Of a stretch of DNA of 64,000 nt, positions 45,210 to 56,015 are shown piece by piece. The notes under the pieces are model-generated. The model worked only from the letters and a program-made list of their open reading frames with translations, did no database searches and had not been told where the DNA came from. The stretch spans positions 558,001 through 622,000 of the forward strand of contig JAJTUP010000041.1 in the NCBI GenBank assembly GCA_021399435.1, read 5' to 3'. The position numbers and the translations under genes are program-made. The number at the start of each line of letters is the position of its first letter. The stretch's first letter is position 1. The DNA is from Diaporthe sp. PMI_573 (taxonomy: Eukaryota > Ascomycota > Sordariomycetes > Diaporthales > Diaporthaceae).

Positions 45210-45420
45210 TAGGTCTTAATCGGATATTAAACGCCGTTTTATTAATACTAGCTGCAGGCTATTGACAGATCTTAGATTGTGGTTTCCGATCCGGGATTCC
45301 AGACCTTGGGTTTAAGAATCCGGGTTTCCGGAACAGGTTAACGATGCCGCTATTCTTAACCTACTAAATAATTTACATAAGCAGGAAGACGCCTATGACG
45401 GCGCGCTACGCCAGACACAA
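45210..45420. other. Short spacer between solo LTR and reductase fragment
   Basis: No feature recognised. Confidence 0.4.
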
Positions 45421-45837
45421 CTACCACTGCAAGAGGAGACTTACCACTTCTTGATCAAGATCCATGAGGCAGCTTAGCTGAGCACTCGCTACCTCCTCTT
45501 GCCCTGAATGGTCGAGTTTCCATACAAGAGCAACTTGTTGCGTCAAATCTTCCGGTCGTCTTCTGGGCCGCCAACTTTCACGGCGGCTTTTTCTTCTCGC
45601 GAGGTCAAGAGCAAATGGGAGAATGCTCGCGATCCCCATGCCTTCGGCAATGAGTAACACAGTTTCGAACCGTTCGACATGGATATTTCTTCTATAAGGC
45701 CCTGCCATGCTGACACGACTGGTTCGAGGCTTGTCCAGGAACCGACTGTCAATGAGGAATTGAAGGCGTGTGGTCTCCTCCTTCTCTGGGTCACCTATCC
45801 TGTCTAAGACAGGTTCCCAGGAGTACATGATTTAGCA
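45421..45837 (-). pseudogene. Ferric reductase (FRE) fragment, C-terminal FAD/NAD-binding part
   Basis: The minus-strand frame (135 residues) reads like the end of a fungal ferric reductase. TTRLQFLIDSRFLD is followed by SMAGPYRRNIHVERFETV, where GPY is the usual flavin/NAD junction but the following Gly is Arg. Then LLIAEGMGIASILPFALDLA is the NADP-binding glycine motif with one Gly changed to Met. The end is VALVWKLDHSGQEE...LSCLMDLDQE. The transmembrane haem domain and the final NAD-binding strands are absent. A hAT fragment begins at its other edge (45838), so it looks like a transposon-flanked relic. Family assignment rests on motif order only. Confidence 0.65.
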
Positions 45838-46170
45838 ATGGAAGACGATGAGGATGAGATGATGGCCATTGATGCCGGCACGGATCCCTTCCTTGACGAG
45901 TACGAGAGGTATTGCAGGACTTGGAAGCGTGCGGATCCTCAGCTCTATCGAGAGAACCCGTATCTTTGGTGGAAGGCACACGAGAAGGAATACCCAAGGC
46001 TTTCTCGTATGGCTAGCGACGTCTTGTCGATCCCAGCGATGTCGACGCAAACAGAGCGAGAATTCAGCTCTTGTGGGCGTATGGTGGGTGTATTGAGGAC
46101 TAGGTTGGACCGTTGGAGCATTGGGATGTCGCAGTGTGTTCGCTCATGGAAGAAAGAGGGTGTTATATAG
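45838..46170 (+). pseudogene. hAT transposase C-terminal fragment
   Basis: 110 residues. DPFLDEYERYC leads into YLWWKAHEKEYPRLSRMASD, then VLSIPAMSTQTEREFSSCGRM, the hAT dimerisation signature. It lacks everything upstream. It belongs to a different hAT subfamily from the relic at 8.6 kb (TQTEREFSS against TETERLFSK). Confidence 0.85.
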
Positions 46171-46254
46171 TTTGGCAGCCCGAATAAGACTTTCCAACTC
46201 TCCCGCAGTCTCCGGGGCTTGCTACTACGGTGTGGATGCAAACTGCTAGAAACT

Positions 46255-46415
46255 GGTTATCTCCAGCCCTGATGTTGTGGATGGATTGCCAACTCATCCA
46301 ACTCCAACCAATTCTGGGTTCAGGTTGGTTGGATCCAACCAATCCTAGCTGTGAAAGTGTTCAATTGATCCAATCGAAGGGTTGGGTTGGTTGGGTTGGT
46401 TGGAAGGACACTCTG
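46255..46415 (+). repeat. CCAACC / GGTTGG-rich stretch next to the hAT fragment
   Basis: Many copies of CAACC and GGTTGG, some forming inverted pairs such as GGTTGGATCCAACC, ending in GGGTTGGTTGGGTTGGTTGG. Probably the subterminal repeats of the hAT element. Confidence 0.5.
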
Positions 46416-48772
46416 GACCTTCCCCTCTTGTCCACGTGCTGCAGGTGCTGCAAGTTGCTGCAAGCCAAGTACCCCAGGGGGCCCACAGCGCAAGTCAGGA
46501 TTGCTCCGTGGGAGTGTCTCCTTCTGGTGCACATCCGGCGCCGCAGCCGACAACAACATCGATCAAGCAAGCGAGCCGCACGTCAGGATTGACACGAACT
46601 CTCCTCGCTTGGCTCAGCGTGCGTGCGTGCATGCGTGCGGTTCGGTAGTGGGGCCACAGTTGCACCCTGATGCATGCCGCCCACGCGTGCCGGATGTCAC
46701 GTTTCCCGTGCGCTCGTGGTCGGACCAGCTGGCAGGCTCACAAACGCTGCCCGTTGCAGTAACCACAGGGTGGTATTTTCTTTCCCTTCCCTGGCCCGTG
46801 GCACGATTGAAGCCCCAGATTATTAGCGTGTTTGTGAATGGGCATCTCAAGGAAGCCCTAACCATGTCGCCAGCGGCGTCCGGCTGCAACGGCGTGCTTC
46901 CGAGAGGGTCCCGGCGTTGCGTCTGGCAGTTCTTGGTATACAATATCCATGCTCCATCGGCCACTATTGAATATTGTCACGCTACAATCATGGCGATGAC
47001 TCGTGCTTGGCGAGTCCCGTTCCCCTGAGGCAGCGATCCGTGTGCCAATATTATTGTGTATTGACAGTACCTGGCTCAGCGTGGCTCTCACGAATTGACT
47101 TAGCAACAAGGTTTACATTCCAATAATCGGGCTTTTAGGGGTCTCCCCTAGAACTAGAGATGCAAAATAATGTTGTCGAGCAGCTGAGATCAATCCGCTG
47201 TGATAGTCTTGACCCCAAATGCGACCAATTACAGTAAGCAAGCGGGGTATATTTGGCTTCGGAAAATCTGCATCCTACTTTTGTTGAAGGGGGGACCCGG
47301 CTAGTTGTCGCGCCAATTTGATGGAATTATCTCCCGGGTAATAACTGCGTAGTAGAAAAGCCGCACACGTAAGCAGCGTGGCTGCTAAATCTAAAGATTG
47401 ATGACCCCAAGTGAGTGAGAGTTGCGACGCGTGGGAAGGCGCAAACAGGACGCTGGCTGTTGAATAGCATTAGAGCTGTTGTTGATTTTATTCTGGTTTG
47501 AAGCTCTCCTGAAGTCCAAGCACCCTTTCTCCGGTGCTGATCTCCCTCTTTGCTACCAGCAGGCACTAGAGTTGGGAACTCCTAACAGGCAACGGCATCC
47601 ATGTGCACCCAAGTTCCGCTGCTAGCACTGTCCACTAGAACTGACTTGGCGCAAGCCACAACCTCCATCCTATCTGGCGCCCTAGCCTTTAGAACGATTC
47701 TCCACGGTCCATATGCTCATCAAACCAGGTCGGCGGACCGCGCGGGCGGATGGACGCGAGCTAGCCTCCGGCCCGTAAAATAACCGCACTTGGGCAGCTT
47801 TGGAACAAAGCGCTGAAGATCGTTATACGCTTGAGTTAGTAAGCGCCTTGCAGGCATTGAACCTAACGACGACCGGTGCTGGGCGGTTGCGATGCAGATC
47901 AAGCCACGGCAGGCGACGAGCTATTTATACTGTCGCGTGTTGGGGAAGACCAAACTTTTCTCATAGACTGAGCATTGATCATGCTCGGCTTGGCAGGACG
48001 GCTGAAGCCACAGGTGAAGTCCTGTAGTCGTGCTTCATATGCGCATACTATCACCTTAGTGCTGACCTTGGTCGTAAGCTGGAACTCAGACGAAAAGCAG
48101 GAATTGAGTACCATGGCTGACATAAGATGAAACAATACGAACTCAAGTCGAGCCTCTTTTTGGAGTGAATATGACGTCTTGGCAGTGAGACGTCCGAGCT
48201 TGACAGGACCTCGCGCGAGAATGCAACACCAAACATTTGCGGCCTGATCGGGCAGCTGATGCTGTTGACGCCGTCACCGCCGGTCGGGCACAGCGCGCAC
48301 GAACAAACCTTGGCTGGCGTCCTAAATGCCCCTGAAACGAGGAAATTGGGCTACGCCACCATCGAGGCCTTCCTATTGGGGTTCTAGCTAGAAGCTTGTC
48401 GGTACCAGTATTCGCGTTCTGGGTGGCTTGTGAAAGAGTTCGCTGGTAAATGTCGATCCCTCAACTAGTGTGGCCGACGAGCGGACACGAGTTCAGCTGC
48501 AGACTCACCGTTCTAGCCTAAGTAACTCGCTTGTGGCGATAAGAGTACAACGGCGTTTGGAAAGGCATCACATGTAATTGATCCAGTGTGGGCTGGGTGC
48601 CTGGGATGTCCCATCCTTCGGACCGTAACAACTTAAGGACCTGTGGATATAATGCGGCCAATCTGCATGAGATTTAGCAAATGTTTCTATTAGTTATTAC
48701 TTCTTCTTTGAGAAATTTTCATTCGTTCTTTCACCTAGTTCTTCTGGGGTAACTGTGCGCCCAGTCACCAGT
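46416..48772. other. 2.3-kb region without a recognisable gene
   Basis: Composition is ordinary and not RIPed. Open frames of up to 213 codons occur (46387-47028, plus) but show no domain and overlap open frames on the other strand. It could hold an unrecognised gene or a promoter for the gene at 48773. Confidence 0.45.
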
Positions 48773-50173
48773 ATGGTGATAGATAACCTCCAGCCGTTGG
48801 CTTATGCCATCAGTTCGGTGTTGTTCGCTATCGGGACCACCTCTTTCTTTGTCAGATTCTATTGCATCGCAGTCGTGAAGAATGCTTTCGGATGGGATGA
48901 TATTCTCTCGATTTTCTTGCTGGTTTGTTTCATCAATCAACCCCTTTCCCGCAGAGTGGCAAAGCAGACACGCTCCCTGCAACGTTGAAGTATCAGAAGG
49001 AATGACTGACAGACAACTGTAATTAAGCTAGTAAACACTATGCAGCAAACGATCCTATACATATTTCTCCATTACGGCTGCGGCCTGTAAGTGTTGCTGC
49101 CCTTAGGAAAGACTTCAGGACATTAACTTCTGGCTGGGACCATGCAGGCATGCCTCGACTCTGTCACCATACCAACTCGAGAAAATCACCCAAGTACGTC
49201 CAACATCACGATGTCATGACCAGGGAGACTGACTCCTTAGAAAAGTGGCTTTTCATCGAGGAATTGTTTTATATGGTAACTCACTGGACGATCAAGATGA
49301 CCTTCCTGATCTTCTATTTGCGATTGTCGCCCAACAACATATTCCGTGTCACGTGTTTCGCGACTATGGGACTGAATACGGCTTTCATGGTGGTCAATTG
49401 GCTCCTGGCACTCCTCCAATGCATACCACTTGACGCATACTTTCACCCAGCCAATCATCCTGACGCCAAGTGCATCAGCAAAGGTGTACTCCTGTTTGGC
49501 CCATCTATCCTGGTAATGTCCACCCTTGAGCTCAGTGTACTGTTGTAGAAAGTATGGCTAACGTTGGTCTCATGTGACACAGAACATGATCACCGACGTC
49601 ATCATTCTCGTCCTCCCGATTCGAACCATCTGGAACCTGAACATGTCCCGGCGCAAGAAAATCGCGGTCACCGGGGTGCTAGGCTTCGGAGCATCTTCAG
49701 TCATCGTGGCCGGGTGTCGTTTCATCGTGCTCGCGGAACTAGGTTCTACCCAAGATCCCTCATACGTCCTGGGCAACATGGTGATCGTCGCGGCATTCGA
49801 AATACAGCTAGCGATAATCGCAGTGAACCTGCCCGCCATGAAGGCACTATATTCCGGGATGACAGGCGGCTCCAGCAACGACCAGTCTAAACCGCTCAGC
49901 GGCAGTAACGGCTACAAACTATCTTCCATGGATGCGAGGGGCAAAAAGCTGCGCTCCACGACATCGCGGAAGAACCCGGCTGCGCCCATGGTGGACGTGA
50001 GTATCACCCGCCATATGGCCAGTGAGTCGGAAGAGGAGCTTTGGCAGCGTGAACATCAGGGCAAGGTTCAGGTCATAAAGACTATCGAGGTAAAGTCTGA
50101 CCAGAGCAACACCAACTCTGATGCTATTCGAAAAGAGCCGCTGGAGCATCAGTATGCGAGGAACTGGGCCTGA
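48773..50173 (+). CDS. SAT4/PTH11-like integral membrane (rhodopsin-domain) protein, 5 exons
   Basis: Predicted seven-helix plasma-membrane protein of the fungal rhodopsin-domain (SAT4, PTH11-type receptor) family; no ligand can be inferred. Exons: 48773-48922, 49028-49086, 49148-49193, 49246-49512, 49583-50173, all with GT...AG introns, 1,113 nt = 371 codons. Helix 1 is in LAYAISSVLFAIGTTSFFVRFY followed by the family motif GWDDIL. A central W-L-F-IEELFYM motif and K-MTFLIFYLRL follow; ITDVIILVLPIRTIW is the conserved late helix pair, then ASSVIVAGCRF. A cytosolic tail of about 125 residues is polar and Lys/Ser rich. No N-terminal CFEM domain. The ATG at 48773 is chosen because it directly precedes the first helix and gives a full-length family member. 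Confidence 0.85.
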
Positions 50174-51655
50174 CAAGACGTTCGATTTTGGGGCAAGGCA
50201 GGGGGGAAGAGCAGGAGGACGCCGTGAAACGCACTCCATTCCCGTTATGCGCTACAATGCATTCCCATCTTAATTGGAAATCAGATATTGGCACCTGTAA
50301 AAATGGAAGATACACCGCTACGTAACTCGCTTGCTCGTAGCTAATTCACACACCCACACTCAACTCCCACACCCAACACCCAGACCGAATCCTTAGACCC
50401 AGTACCTAGACCAAATACTCAGGCCTAATACCCAAATTCAATGCGTGCGTATGGATTAGCGAATTAGCTATGTGCTTGCGAATCTCTATAGTGTTCGCAA
50501 ATGACCATGGCACATTGTGGTTGCATCTCCCTAGCAATCATCGGCTCGAAGTTACTTTACAGGGGGGACTCAAAATGCTGGCTAGGAATTGTGATCACGC
50601 CCTCAGTGTTGCAAAAGTGGAAACCAGAGATATGCGATAAGGCACTAATCAGAAAACTAGGAAGAAAGTTTTCAGCCCGCTTTGATCTCTAAATGCAACA
50701 GCATTCAGACCACCTGCATCGGTGCTGGAAGTGCCAATGTGCTTTGCGAGTTTCCTGCCACACTGACATGACAGGGGGAGGGGAGGTGGGTCCACCTTGC
50801 TTCCAAGCAACAACAACCTGATTATTTGAAATCCCCAAGTACGTTATGAAAGACCAAGTCTGCCACAAGCTTGCAGCTGTTAACCATGGATTTTCTATCA
50901 AATGGAACTACGGCGGCTATCTGGGTCTCTGGGAGCGAGATCTACGGTACAGGCGGCGGTAGGTGGGACGTAAACCAGGGAGGCAAGCAGTGTGTCAAAA
51001 GAGGATCTATCTTTGGTTTCTCAAGCCAAGGTGGGCATATATGGCTCTCTGGAGGGGTCTCTCTTGCCTGACGTTGCAGCTGACCCTGCGATGGCGATAG
51101 CTAGCTCAGCCTCGAGTTGAAAGGCAACATGTGGCATTGAGCTTCCACATTTTCGAGCTTGCAGTCAGACCAGCACTCTTTTGAGGACGTCGACTGTCCC
51201 AGTGGAAGAACGCTTGAGCCTGAGATACAAGACGCAGAGGAATCAGCGCAGTCTTCCATGAGGTTAAGCTGAGGTTGGCTTCCCTCCCGACCAAGAGGAG
51301 TTTATGCGAGGTTGTTAAGTGCTTACATCATCGGGAAACTTCTCATTCGTCATTCATCGGTATAAGCCATGCCGTTTGGTGCTATAAGCACATAAGCATA
51401 TCGTCTATGCTAATTAGTTTTTTTTTATAAATCTATTATATTATTATTAAACTAATCCCTTATTATTAATATTTTAAATCTACTATTATAAATATTATAT
51501 CTAAATATAAAATATATTAGTAAGTTGCTATAAGCTAAAATAGTAATTAACTTATAGTATATACTATTAAGATCCTTTAAAACTTAATCACATTCCATCC
51601 TTAAGGCTCTTAACACAATCAGCAGAAGTCTGCTGTAGTTACCTTAGCTGCTAGA
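50174..51655. other. Intergenic DNA after the SAT4 gene
   Basis: About 50340-50450 is unusually C-rich with repeats of (A/G)ACC(C/G)A(A/G)TAC and CACACCCACACTC words; the rest shows no gene. AT-rich RIPed sequence starts near 51410. Confidence 0.4.
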
Positions 51656-52115
51656 TGTCACGAACGTGACAGGAATAGGACCAGCACTGGCTGTTGGTCC
51701 TTTGAAGGCGCAGACAAACCCTACAGGCCAGCAGGACAGGCCTGCAGGATGAACCAAAGGCCCGGTCAGGGTCACGTGACACTTGCTTACCTAAGTATAG
51801 GATCACTTGGATCACCAACAGGGACAGTGAGCCAAGTGAGCCATCTGGATCACCCAGATCACTAGATCACCCCGTGAGCCAATGAGCCTCGTGAGCCAGG
51901 CTGAAGAGATGAACTATATAGATCACACTCATTACCAGTAGATAGCATTAGGATAGGACAGCTCTTCAGCAGTCAATCTAAGTATTCACCCTGAATAGCT
52001 TCAACGGCTTTCGATCACTATTGTCATACATTGCTCAGAACAATTCCACCTTAAACGCCCCTCAAACATAACCCGTTTACTAGGTTTATTAGCCAAGAAC
52101 TCCTATGATCATCAC
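51656..52115 (+). repeat. Gypsy-type LTR (460 bp), plus strand
   Basis: Starts TGTCACGAACGTGACAGG and ends ATGATCATCACA, with CTATATAGATC as a possible TATA region. A GATCAC(C/T) word occurs many times at 51805-51925. The 3' end and the following TTTTAATTACTCTTATT are like those of the LTR at 54929-55418. Confidence 0.7.
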
Positions 52116-53076
52116 ATTTTAATTACTCTTATTCAAACGTTTTATATAAACCCTAAGTAATATCTTATATGGTTATCAGAACACCCCTTTACTTCACCAT
52201 ATCTTCTAGCTACAACCAGAAGAGTCTCTAGTAGGAGTTGAATAATATTAACTTTAAACTTACCTAGCAATAATATTTAGAGATAGTTAAAGAGATTAAG
52301 AAACTTTAAGTCTATATCTAGGAACAAGCCAACTAAGGCAACAAAATGAAAAAACTTTAAACTAAGACAAATTAATAACCACATTTATACTTTAAATTAA
52401 ATATGTAAATAAGGTAGTATAAACGTTATTATAGATTAATAAATTATTATATTAGCTAATTTGTTTATAATAAAACCTATAACTACTATATTTATAAAAG
52501 TAAAAGTAGCCCTACTACTAGATAGTACTTCTTACACCTTACTTAATATTATATAATAAATTCTTTTTCATCCATATAGCTCTAATGCCTAGCCTTAAAA
52601 TACTATAAATATAGTATATAATAAGTAACTAGGACTACTTGATTTAAGATGTAAATATCTTTAACCTGCTGTATACTCTATTCCTACTAAGTAGAGGCTA
52701 TAATCTATAAGTCTTATTCTTATTATATAGAGCTATAGCCTATATATATTAAGAATTTAATAAGATTAAGTTATATATTTTATAGGACTTATATATAAGA
52801 AATAAGTATAGGAGTAGATATATAACTACATTATATCCTATATCCTTCACTATATATTAATATAGTAAACTATTATATGCTCTTTATAGCCTTTAACTAT
52901 CTTAGTATATGGCTACTATACTTAAGCCTCTATATGGTAGGAAAAAAGAATAAGACCTAAGGATCTTATAAGTATTTCCATCATAACTATACCTTATTAT
53001 AAAATGGCATCTGATAAATATAGTATTATATAAATAATTAGAATAGCCATTATTATAGTAGATATAGTTATCTATA
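52116..53076 (+). mobile_element. RIPed gag-side internal region of the LTR element at 51656
   Basis: Very AT-rich. Near 52215-52330 short gag-like pieces can be read, but no complete domain. It is interrupted at 53077 by the element with the 15-bp duplication. Confidence 0.5.
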
Positions 53077-53091
53077 ATCCTCTACTTATAT

Positions 53092-54024
53092 TAACTATTT
53101 GTATTTGTTTGAGTTCCTTTATTTAGCTGGAAACTATAGTTAGTGTCCTAGAAGGACAAGATATAATTAAAAAAAAAACAGTAATTTTTGCCATGTAGGA
53201 CTTTTTATAGTGACTTTGCAATCTTCTGCAAACCTGTCTGTAGTTAGAAGCCGCCCGCCATTCTGTACTAGAAGCCGTAGTGTTGGGCCGTGCCTAGTCT
53301 GTTTGCGCCGGTGCTGTTGACAAGCCGTTAGCCCGTCAAGGTTGAAGCTATCGCGGGCCGCAAGCAACCTAGTTTGATGCCGTCAAGTACTATGTGAAAG
53401 TATTATCGCCGTGTGACTCAGGCCTTTAAGTTGGCCAAAATGGGCGATGATAAAAGCAGCCATTGCCCTGACTGAGGTTCTGGCTCTGCTCAAACACACC
53501 CATCTGGCGAAACCGAGCGACCACCACAACCTTGTTCCGCTGCGTTACAAGACCACACAAAAGCAATCATTCAGCCAAAGCCAAGACGACAGTCAAGCTT
53601 AAACCAGTACACACGTCAGGTAAAGCAACCATATTCCATTGTCTAGATGTGTGGACCTAATAGCTCTGCAGCCATAGAAATAGACTTTGACTATAATAAG
53701 CAAGTCCGTGCTGATATAAGGACATTGTTTGTAAAGGTAAAAAGCGCGATAACAAGAGACCTCGTATAACTAAACAAATCGACGTATTTATTGCCATTTT
53801 AGAGAAGTTTGAGGACTATTCTAAACAAATAGACCAGCTTATTGCTCTTAAAATAATGATTAAAAATAACAAGTTAAAGAGAGGAAAAAGGGTAGCCGAG
53901 GATAGAAAGTGTTTTTTTGACAATATTTAACATTTGAAACCTTATTGTAGAAATATTATATAGTTAAATACAAATTAGTTAAAAACACATAATTATAGGT
54001 CTTTTACCCTTATATCTAGGAGGG
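53092..54024 (+). mobile_element. Unclassified 933-bp element with a perfect 15-bp target-site duplication, copy 2
   Basis: Same repeat as 15766-16736, in the same orientation. Flanked by ATCCTCTACTTATAT at 53077-53091 and 54025-54039 (15/15 identical). Starts TAACTATTTGTATTTG and ends CTTATATCTAGGAGGG. Contains a piece readable as AAIEIDFDYNKQVRADIRTLF and near the end KNNKLKRGKRVAEDRK; function unknown. Confidence 0.75.
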
Positions 54025-54039
54025 ATCCTCTACTTATAT

Positions 54040-54928
54040 AATAATAATATTTATATTAATTTTAAATAATCTACTTTTATATTACTTTATTTAATTTCTT
54101 TAAATATTTAGCTTTTATTTAAGATAAAAATATTTTATTAGATTTATAATATATGAAGTTTTAAAGGACAGGGAGTAATAATAAGCGGGAGAGACTTTTG
54201 TTAACTTTATGATAATACCTTCCCCGGAATGCCTCGTGACAGACCGGCTGGGCGCCGCCAGGCGCAGCCCCGTAACGTGGCCGCTGGAGCCACAGCTAGC
54301 TTCCGCTATCCCCGTCCAGGCTCCCCAGGGCGATGTCGGCAAGCACACGTACTAGGCCCCAGCAGGGGTAGGTAGAGTGCCGCCTAGGCGCCCCAAGAGG
54401 AGGCCGCACCCTAGGACATTATAAGCAAATTGCAATCCTCCTGGGTTTAAGTCCTAGTCTTATTAAATTTTACTATTTTTTTTTTAGCATTTTTCTTTTT
54501 AGTGTTTTTGCTCCGCCACTGCCTACTCACTACCTCATTTTCTGGGTTTTAGATCTTGTTACTACTTTCTAGCCTCTAAGATATCTCGTTTCTTTATTTT
54601 ATTGACGAAATAAAAGACAATAATATAGGAAAGAAGCAATAGAATAGAGAAGATGGGGAAATAAGAAAATGGAAAACCAGAAAACGGAAAATGGGAAACG
54701 GGAATTGGAGAGTAGGAAAACAGAAAGAAGAAAGGTATCTACTATAGATACTAAAACAAACAGTACTAGGTACATCCTTATTTTTATTCATAGCATCCTG
54801 ATTTTAATATAGCCCTGCAGCTATAATATGTTGGCCTTAAAGCTGGCAAACCCTTAAGGTGATAGGGGGAGCCATCCTATAGTTTTAACTGATTTGCTTT
54901 ATCTTTAATTCTCTTAGCCTAGCCAGTA
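54040..54928. other. Sequence between two retroelement blocks, with a GC island and a pol III-like box
   Basis: Mostly AT-rich. A 200-bp GC-rich island (about 54210-54415) holds CGCCGCCAGGCGC and similar words. A minus-strand open frame at 54115-54348 covers it but has no known domain. Confidence 0.4.
54444..54454 (+). promoter_or_regulatory. Possible RNA polymerase III B box (SINE or tRNA relic)
   Basis: GGTTTAAGTCC differs from the B-box consensus GGTTCRANTCC at one position, a C-to-T change. A run of ten T follows at 54476-54485, as a pol III terminator would. No convincing A box was found upstream, so this is tentative. Confidence 0.35.
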
Positions 54929-55418
54929 TATTATAAACCAACATGTTTAACGACAAGGGGACCCATTTGGGTAACCCAAGTAACCCAGACAGAATGCCAT
55001 AATGTAGACCATTTAGCACTAAGATGCAGAATTACAAGATATGCCAAGACCAGGGTTAAAATTAGGTGTCTAACAACTAGGGTAGACCGATAAAACTAAC
55101 AAGCGGTCCTAACAATACTAGGCTAGACCGCAACTATTGTTAAGCAGTCTAGGCAGTCTAATACCTAAGATAGATAAAGAGTTGGAATATATAAGAACAT
55201 AGTTATTACTACAGTAGATAGCTTTTATAAAATAGACTCTTTAGTTATTAATTTAAGTATTTAGTCTAATAACTAGATAACCTTATAGCTAGTAATTATA
55301 TTTATAAAATTATTATGTCTTATATAAAATTATTAAGTATTATTTCTATACTATATTACTAATATAAATCCTATAGGTTACCTATTAAACCCTATAAAGA
55401 TTTAGTATAATTATTATA
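54929..55418 (+). repeat. Gypsy-type 5' LTR (490 bp), RIPed
   Basis: Aligns at both ends with the inverted solo LTR at 44752-45209 (TATTATAAACCAACATG here, TGTTATGAACCAACACG there). A gag relic follows directly on the same strand, which identifies it as a 5' LTR. Confidence 0.8.
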
Positions 55419-55429
55419 TTTTAATAACT

Positions 55430-56015
55430 CTTATTTAGTACAGCTATATAATTACTAACTATATAATATTAAGAAATAATGGCGCTTTAAACTCTTACTA
55501 CTTCTTAAATTACCTAGACTAAGACTAAATTTATTAAGAAAATAGGTAAATAAATTGGCTAATTTTAGTAAAAGATTATATATCTCTATATACTCCAGTA
55601 AGCTAAGGCTTTTAAGATAGACAAGCCTGGCCTCTATAAGGAAGATAAAGAAACCCTTTAAAGATTTTTTATACAGTATTATACTTACTTTAAATATAAC
55701 TATCTCTAGTTTAAAACCTACTATAACAAGATTATCTTTACTAGACATTGGCTTAAAGGAAATATATTTATTTAATTTAAACTTACCTTAAGAAACTATT
55801 TAGAAAACAATAAAAAAGACTAGAATAATAATATTAAGAAAATCTTTAAGATCTTTAACTACTTTAAGCAAGCTTTTAAAAATGCTTTTAGAGATTTTAA
55901 CAAAGATAAAATTACTAAAAAATAACTTATATAGCTTAGACAGACTAGGTTAACATTAATCTATATAGCTTACTTTAAATAACTTATTATTTATATTAGT
56001 TAGGGAGAAGATATA
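55430..56015 (+). pseudogene. Gypsy gag relic
   Basis: Plus-strand pieces KYNYLQFKTYYNKIIFTRHW, LKGNIFIXFKLTLRNYLENN, IFKIFNYFKQAFKNAFRDF and TLIYIAYFKQLIIYI match the usual order of a Ty3/gypsy capsid (a KGxAxxWF-type motif, then F...L...F.D....). Cut at 56016 by another insertion. Confidence 0.7.

Noticed and set aside
46387..47028. 213-codon plus-strand frame
   Set aside because: No domain, no signal or membrane segment, and it overlaps equally open frames on both strands; not reported as a gene.
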